Source: Staphylococcus taiwanensis (GTDB lineage: Bacteria; Bacillota; Bacilli; Staphylococcales; Staphylococcaceae). From it: a stretch of 64,000 nt of DNA. A program made the translations under genes and the position numbers. The stretch covers positions 1,984,001 through 2,048,000 of the forward strand of contig CP058667.1 in NCBI GenBank assembly GCA_020544305.1, in the 5' to 3' direction. Positions 60,388 to 64,000 of this stretch are shown one piece after another. Below the pieces are notes generated by a model, which saw only the letters and a program-made list of their open reading frames with translations, was not told where the DNA came from and made no database searches. Numbering within the stretch: the first letter of the stretch is position 1; every line of letters starts with the position of its first letter.

Positions 60388-61383
60388 TTAGAAGGAATTA
60401 TTTTTCGGTTGGAATTGAATTGTACTTGTCATTTCAAGTGCTAAATCATAAATCAATTTCGCTAATACTTTAGTATTATGTCGGACCAAATGTTGGTCAG
60501 AAATTTCAACTAAATTTGAAGATGTAATCATTTTAATATGATGCTCTGTGATTCTATCTTCATTCATAGCAACTGGTGTAGCATTACGTTCTTTATAACG
60601 CTCTAGCACCTCGTCATCATATTTATCTTCACTGCAAATAACATAATCTATAAAAGGTTTACCAGCATGTTTATGTATTGCTTCTATATGATCTACGACG
60701 TCATAGCCAGTTGTTTCCCCCGGTTGCGTCATTACATTAGATATATATAATTTAGGTGCTTTTGAACTTAAAATTGCATCTGACATACCTTTAACACATA
60801 AATTAGAAATGACACTTGTATAAAGCGAACCCGGACCCATAACAATTAAATCAGCTTCTTCTAGTGCGTCAATGGCTTCTTCCATAGGCTCAACATTTTC
60901 AGGCTCTAAATATACGCGATCAATGCGTTTATTCTTTTTTGGAATTTTCGATTCACCATGTACAATTTCTCCATCTTCTAAAACAGCATTTAACTTAACA
61001 TTAGTATTTGTTGATGGAATGACTTTCCCTTTAATGTTTAATATTTTACTTAATTCTTTAACCGCATGCCCAAAGTCATTCTTTATATTTGTTAAGGCAG
61101 CTAATAATAAATTGCCTAATGAATGACCTTCAATTTGGTTCTCTTTAAAACGATATTGAAATATTTCTTCCAATATTGGCTCAGCATCACTTAATGCCGC
61201 AATTACATTTCTAATATCTCCGGGTGCTGGTATATCCATTTCACTACGGATTTTGCCAGTACTACCGCCATCATCGGCAACTGTAACTATAGCAGTTATA
61301 TCAATGGGGTATTCTCTTAACCCCCTAGCTAATACCGACAGGCCAGTACCTCCACCAATCAGTACGATTTTTAATTGTTTCAT
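60388..61383 (-). CDS. YvcK-type gluconeogenesis factor
   Basis: YvcK (CofD-like, UPF0052) binds UDP-sugars and links metabolism to wall synthesis; it is needed for growth on gluconeogenic carbon in Bacillus. The 331-residue protein has [20 protein letters not shown] at the start, [15 protein letters not shown] (about 35-50), and the [14 protein letters not shown] loop (about 182). Its start overlaps the rapZ stop by four bases (ATGA). Confidence 0.93.
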   Translation of the reverse strand: MKQLKIVLIGGGTGLSVLARGLREYPIDITAIVTVADDGGSTGKIRSEMDIPAPGDIRNVIAALSDAEPILEEIFQYRFKENQIEGHSLGNLLLAALTNIKNDFGHAVKELSKILNIKGKVIPSTNTNVKLNAVLEDGEIVHGESKIPKKNKRIDRVYLEPENVEPMEEAIDALEEADLIVMGPGSLYTSVISNLCVKGMSDAILSSKAPKLYISNVMTQPGETTGYDVVDHIEAIHKHAGKPFIDYVICSEDKYDDEVLERYKERNATPVAMNEDRITEHHIKMITSSNLVEISDQHLVRHNTKVLAKLIYDLALEMTSTIQFQPKNNSF

Positions 61384-62291
61384 TTTTTCACGCCACTTTC
61401 GATATGTGCATCTCGATGATGTACATAAACATTATAATCAAATATGTCTCTTAGCTCTTCACCGATTCGTTTCGCAAGAGCAACTGAGCGATGTTGTCCT
61501 CCCGTACAACCCATCGCAATCACTAATTGTGATTTACCCTCTTTTTTATACCCTGGAATCATGAATTTTAATAAATCCATTAATTTTTCATAAAAAATTT
61601 CTGTCTCTTTCCATTTCATAACATAATTATAGACAGGTTCATCTTCTCCAGTCATCGGTCTCAAGTCTTCAACATAATATGGATTAGGTAAGAAACGCAC
61701 ATCAAACACTAAATCTGCATCTTTTTGAATACCGTGTTTAAATCCAAAGCTTGTAACATTAATACTGAAGGATTTAAAGTTTTCATCTTCAAATTTCTTC
61801 TTAACTCTTTCTTTTAATTCCTTCGTTTTTAGATTTGTAGTATCTACAATATAATTTGCGATTGTACGAATTCTAGATAACATTTGTCTTTCTTCTAAAA
61901 TGGAGTCAATGAGCGACATTTGTCCATTTTCATTAAGTGGGTGTGCACGACGAGATTCTTTATATCTAGAAATTAGCTTCTCTGTATCTGCTTCTAAAAA
62001 CATGACATCTACAATAACATCATTACGACTTTTAATTGCATCGATTTCTTCTACTAATGATTTGAATAACTCTTTACCACGTAAATCGATTGCGATGGCT
62101 ACCTTTTGTAAAGAAGGATTTCCTTGTTCCATTAATTCTACAAATTTTGGAAGTAAAATAGGTGGCAAGTTATCTACGCAAAAGAAACCGATATCTTCTA
62201 AGCATTGGATTACTACTGTCTTACCGGCTCCGGATAATCCGGTAACTACTAATAATTCGCTTTTACTCATTTCATTGTCTGTATAATTCAT
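61380..62291 (-). CDS. rapZ: RapZ/YvcJ, nucleotide-binding protein
   Basis: A P-loop ATPase/GTPase family protein; RapZ in E. coli acts as an RNA adaptor controlling glmS, while YvcJ of Bacillus affects competence. The 303-residue protein has Walker [17 protein letters not shown] (about 16-30), the [14 protein letters not shown] switch and the conserved C-terminal [20 protein letters not shown] with [11 protein letters not shown] at the end. It opens the rapZ-yvcK-whiA operon. Confidence 0.93.
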   Translation of the reverse strand: MNYTDNEMSKSELLVVTGLSGAGKTVVIQCLEDIGFFCVDNLPPILLPKFVELMEQGNPSLQKVAIAIDLRGKELFKSLVEEIDAIKSRNDVIVDVMFLEADTEKLISRYKESRRAHPLNENGQMSLIDSILEERQMLSRIRTIANYIVDTTNLKTKELKERVKKKFEDENFKSFSINVTSFGFKHGIQKDADLVFDVRFLPNPYYVEDLRPMTGEDEPVYNYVMKWKETEIFYEKLMDLLKFMIPGYKKEGKSQLVIAMGCTGGQHRSVALAKRIGEELRDIFDYNVYVHHRDAHIESGVKK

Positions 62292-62503
62292 TATTATGGC
62301 ACCGCCTAGTTCGTCTTATATATTTAAGTCGTTATTGTCTATTTATCTTTAATTTATAATCATAATATCACATGTTTAATCTATCGTAACTTTTCTCAAA
62401 ATGATTTAATAATTTAAAAATATAATCATTAAAAAAGCTAGAGCTAATGTCCATTTCACTTCGTTATTTTGAAGAAAGACATTACTCTAGCTATATTTAC
62501 GAA

Positions 62504-63496
<993 letters not shown>

Positions 63497-63502
63497 TTAA
63501 AT

Positions 63503-64000
63503 TTATATGCTCAACAATTGGTCAATTGCATTATCTAATTTGTAGCGGGATACATTAAATAATTCTAAAATCTTCTTCTTAGTTGTATGCGTAGCACAAT
63601 AACGATGATACAAATAAGCATGTGCAGCTACATATCTATCCACGTCACTCAAATCAACCTCATTTGCTATTAAACCCTCGCCTTTATCAATCCAACTTAC
63701 AAAAAGTTCTGTATCTTGTTGTAATTCCTCTGTTTCATATAACTTAACTAAGCCACGATGAATGAAATCAAGTTTATTCAAATGTAAGCCTTGAACTAAA
63801 TATGTTAAGTACAACTTTTCATAGTCATTCATTGTTTCTAAGATTGCCCAAATTTCTTCAGTCATCAATATTTCACTACCATTAAGTTGATTTAATAAGA
63901 ACACACCATACAATCTATAATGACTATCATCATCTTGTAGTAAAGGTAATATTTTATACTCAAATGTTTGCTTACTTTCCTCAAGTACCCACGGCGCATA
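63503..64000 (-). CDS. TPR-like protein, C-terminal part (cut by window edge)
   Basis: The frame is open from the right edge (YAPWVLEESKQTFEYKILPL) to a stop at 63503, so this is the last 165 codons of a longer gene. The visible part is all helical, with paired-helix segments such as LYLTYLVQGLHLNKLDFIHR, and ends NVSRYKLDNAIDQLLSI. As I recall, a tetratricopeptide-repeat protein precedes trxB in staphylococci; the paired helices fit. The methionine-like TTG at 63913 is internal, not a start. Confidence 0.65.
   Translation of the reverse strand, partial: YAPWVLEESKQTFEYKILPLLQDDDSHYRLYGVFLLNQLNGSEILMTEEIWAILETMNDYEKLYLTYLVQGLHLNKLDFIHRGLVKLYETEELQQDTELFVSWIDKGEGLIANEVDLSDVDRYVAAHAYLYHRYCATHTTKKKILELFNVSRYKLDNAIDQLLSI

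Noticed and set aside
61900..62286. 128-codon plus-strand frame opposite rapZ
   Set aside because: Antisense shadow of a well-supported gene; codon pattern follows the opposite strand.

Overview
The window is low-GC Firmicute chromosome and almost certainly comes from a Staphylococcus. Evidence includes the glycolytic block gapR-gapA-pgk-tpiA-gpmI-eno followed by secG-est-rnr-smpB-ssrA, the sufCDSUB operon beside a DUF368 gene, the dltX-A-B operon, chromosomal fosB, and a tmRNA tag reading DKSNNNFAVAA. Where I recall S. aureus carrying clfA, vwb, emp and nuc (between ssrA and gcvH), this window has add, fosB, a poly-gamma-glutamate hydrolase-like gene and lipoproteins, so a coagulase-negative species is likely. 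I cannot name the species from sequence alone.

Layout, left to right. 0-2.1 kb: start of the dlt operon, read leftwards (lipoteichoic acid D-alanylation), with dltB cut by the window edge; dltA carries a 22-codon in-frame gap over its A8 motif. 2.1-10.7 kb: housekeeping genes, including a hydroxyacid dehydrogenase, a NagD-like HAD phosphatase, a solo HepT-like HEPN protein, yutD, lipA, a YunD-like nucleotidase, a TauE-family exporter, a DUF72 protein and a nitronate monooxygenase. 10.9-17.4 kb: an orphan membrane protein and the sufCDSUB Fe-S assembly operon. 17.7-23.9 kb: a DUF368 (PopT-type) transporter, csbD with a sigma-B-like promoter, a Cse60-like small ORF, the metNPQ importer under a SAM riboswitch, a Toprim/thioredoxin-like pair, gcvH and an Spx/ArsC-like protein. 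24-28.7 kb: thioredoxin, nitroreductase, aroD, ohr, GNAT, a LysE exporter and a histidine phosphatase.

28.9-36.6 kb is the accessory part: many small, membrane, lipoprotein or asparagine/glutamine-rich proteins, a secreted YiiX-like cysteine hydrolase, a PghP-like hydrolase and a frameshifted GNAT gene. 36.5-40.1 kb: fosB, adenosine deaminase, and an MFS transporter overlapping an isochorismatase-fold hydrolase. 40.2-41.9 kb, just downstream of tmRNA: an orphan 338-codon gene flanked by three homologous short units, each with the 20-bp imperfect palindrome GTCCACG-N6-CGTTGAC and an intrinsic terminator. This is my best candidate for an undescribed system.

41.9-54.9 kb: ssrA, smpB, rnr, est, secG and the glycolytic genes, headed by gapR with a recognisable promoter and CggR-type operator. 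55-58 kb: small membrane proteins, a probable RsaH sRNA and a TIGR01777 epimerase. 58.1-64 kb: clpP with a CtsR box over its -35, tRNA-Arg(CCG), whiA-yvcK-rapZ, trxB and a TPR-like gene cut by the right edge. Three copies of a dispersed staphylococcal intergenic repeat sit between converging transcription units.
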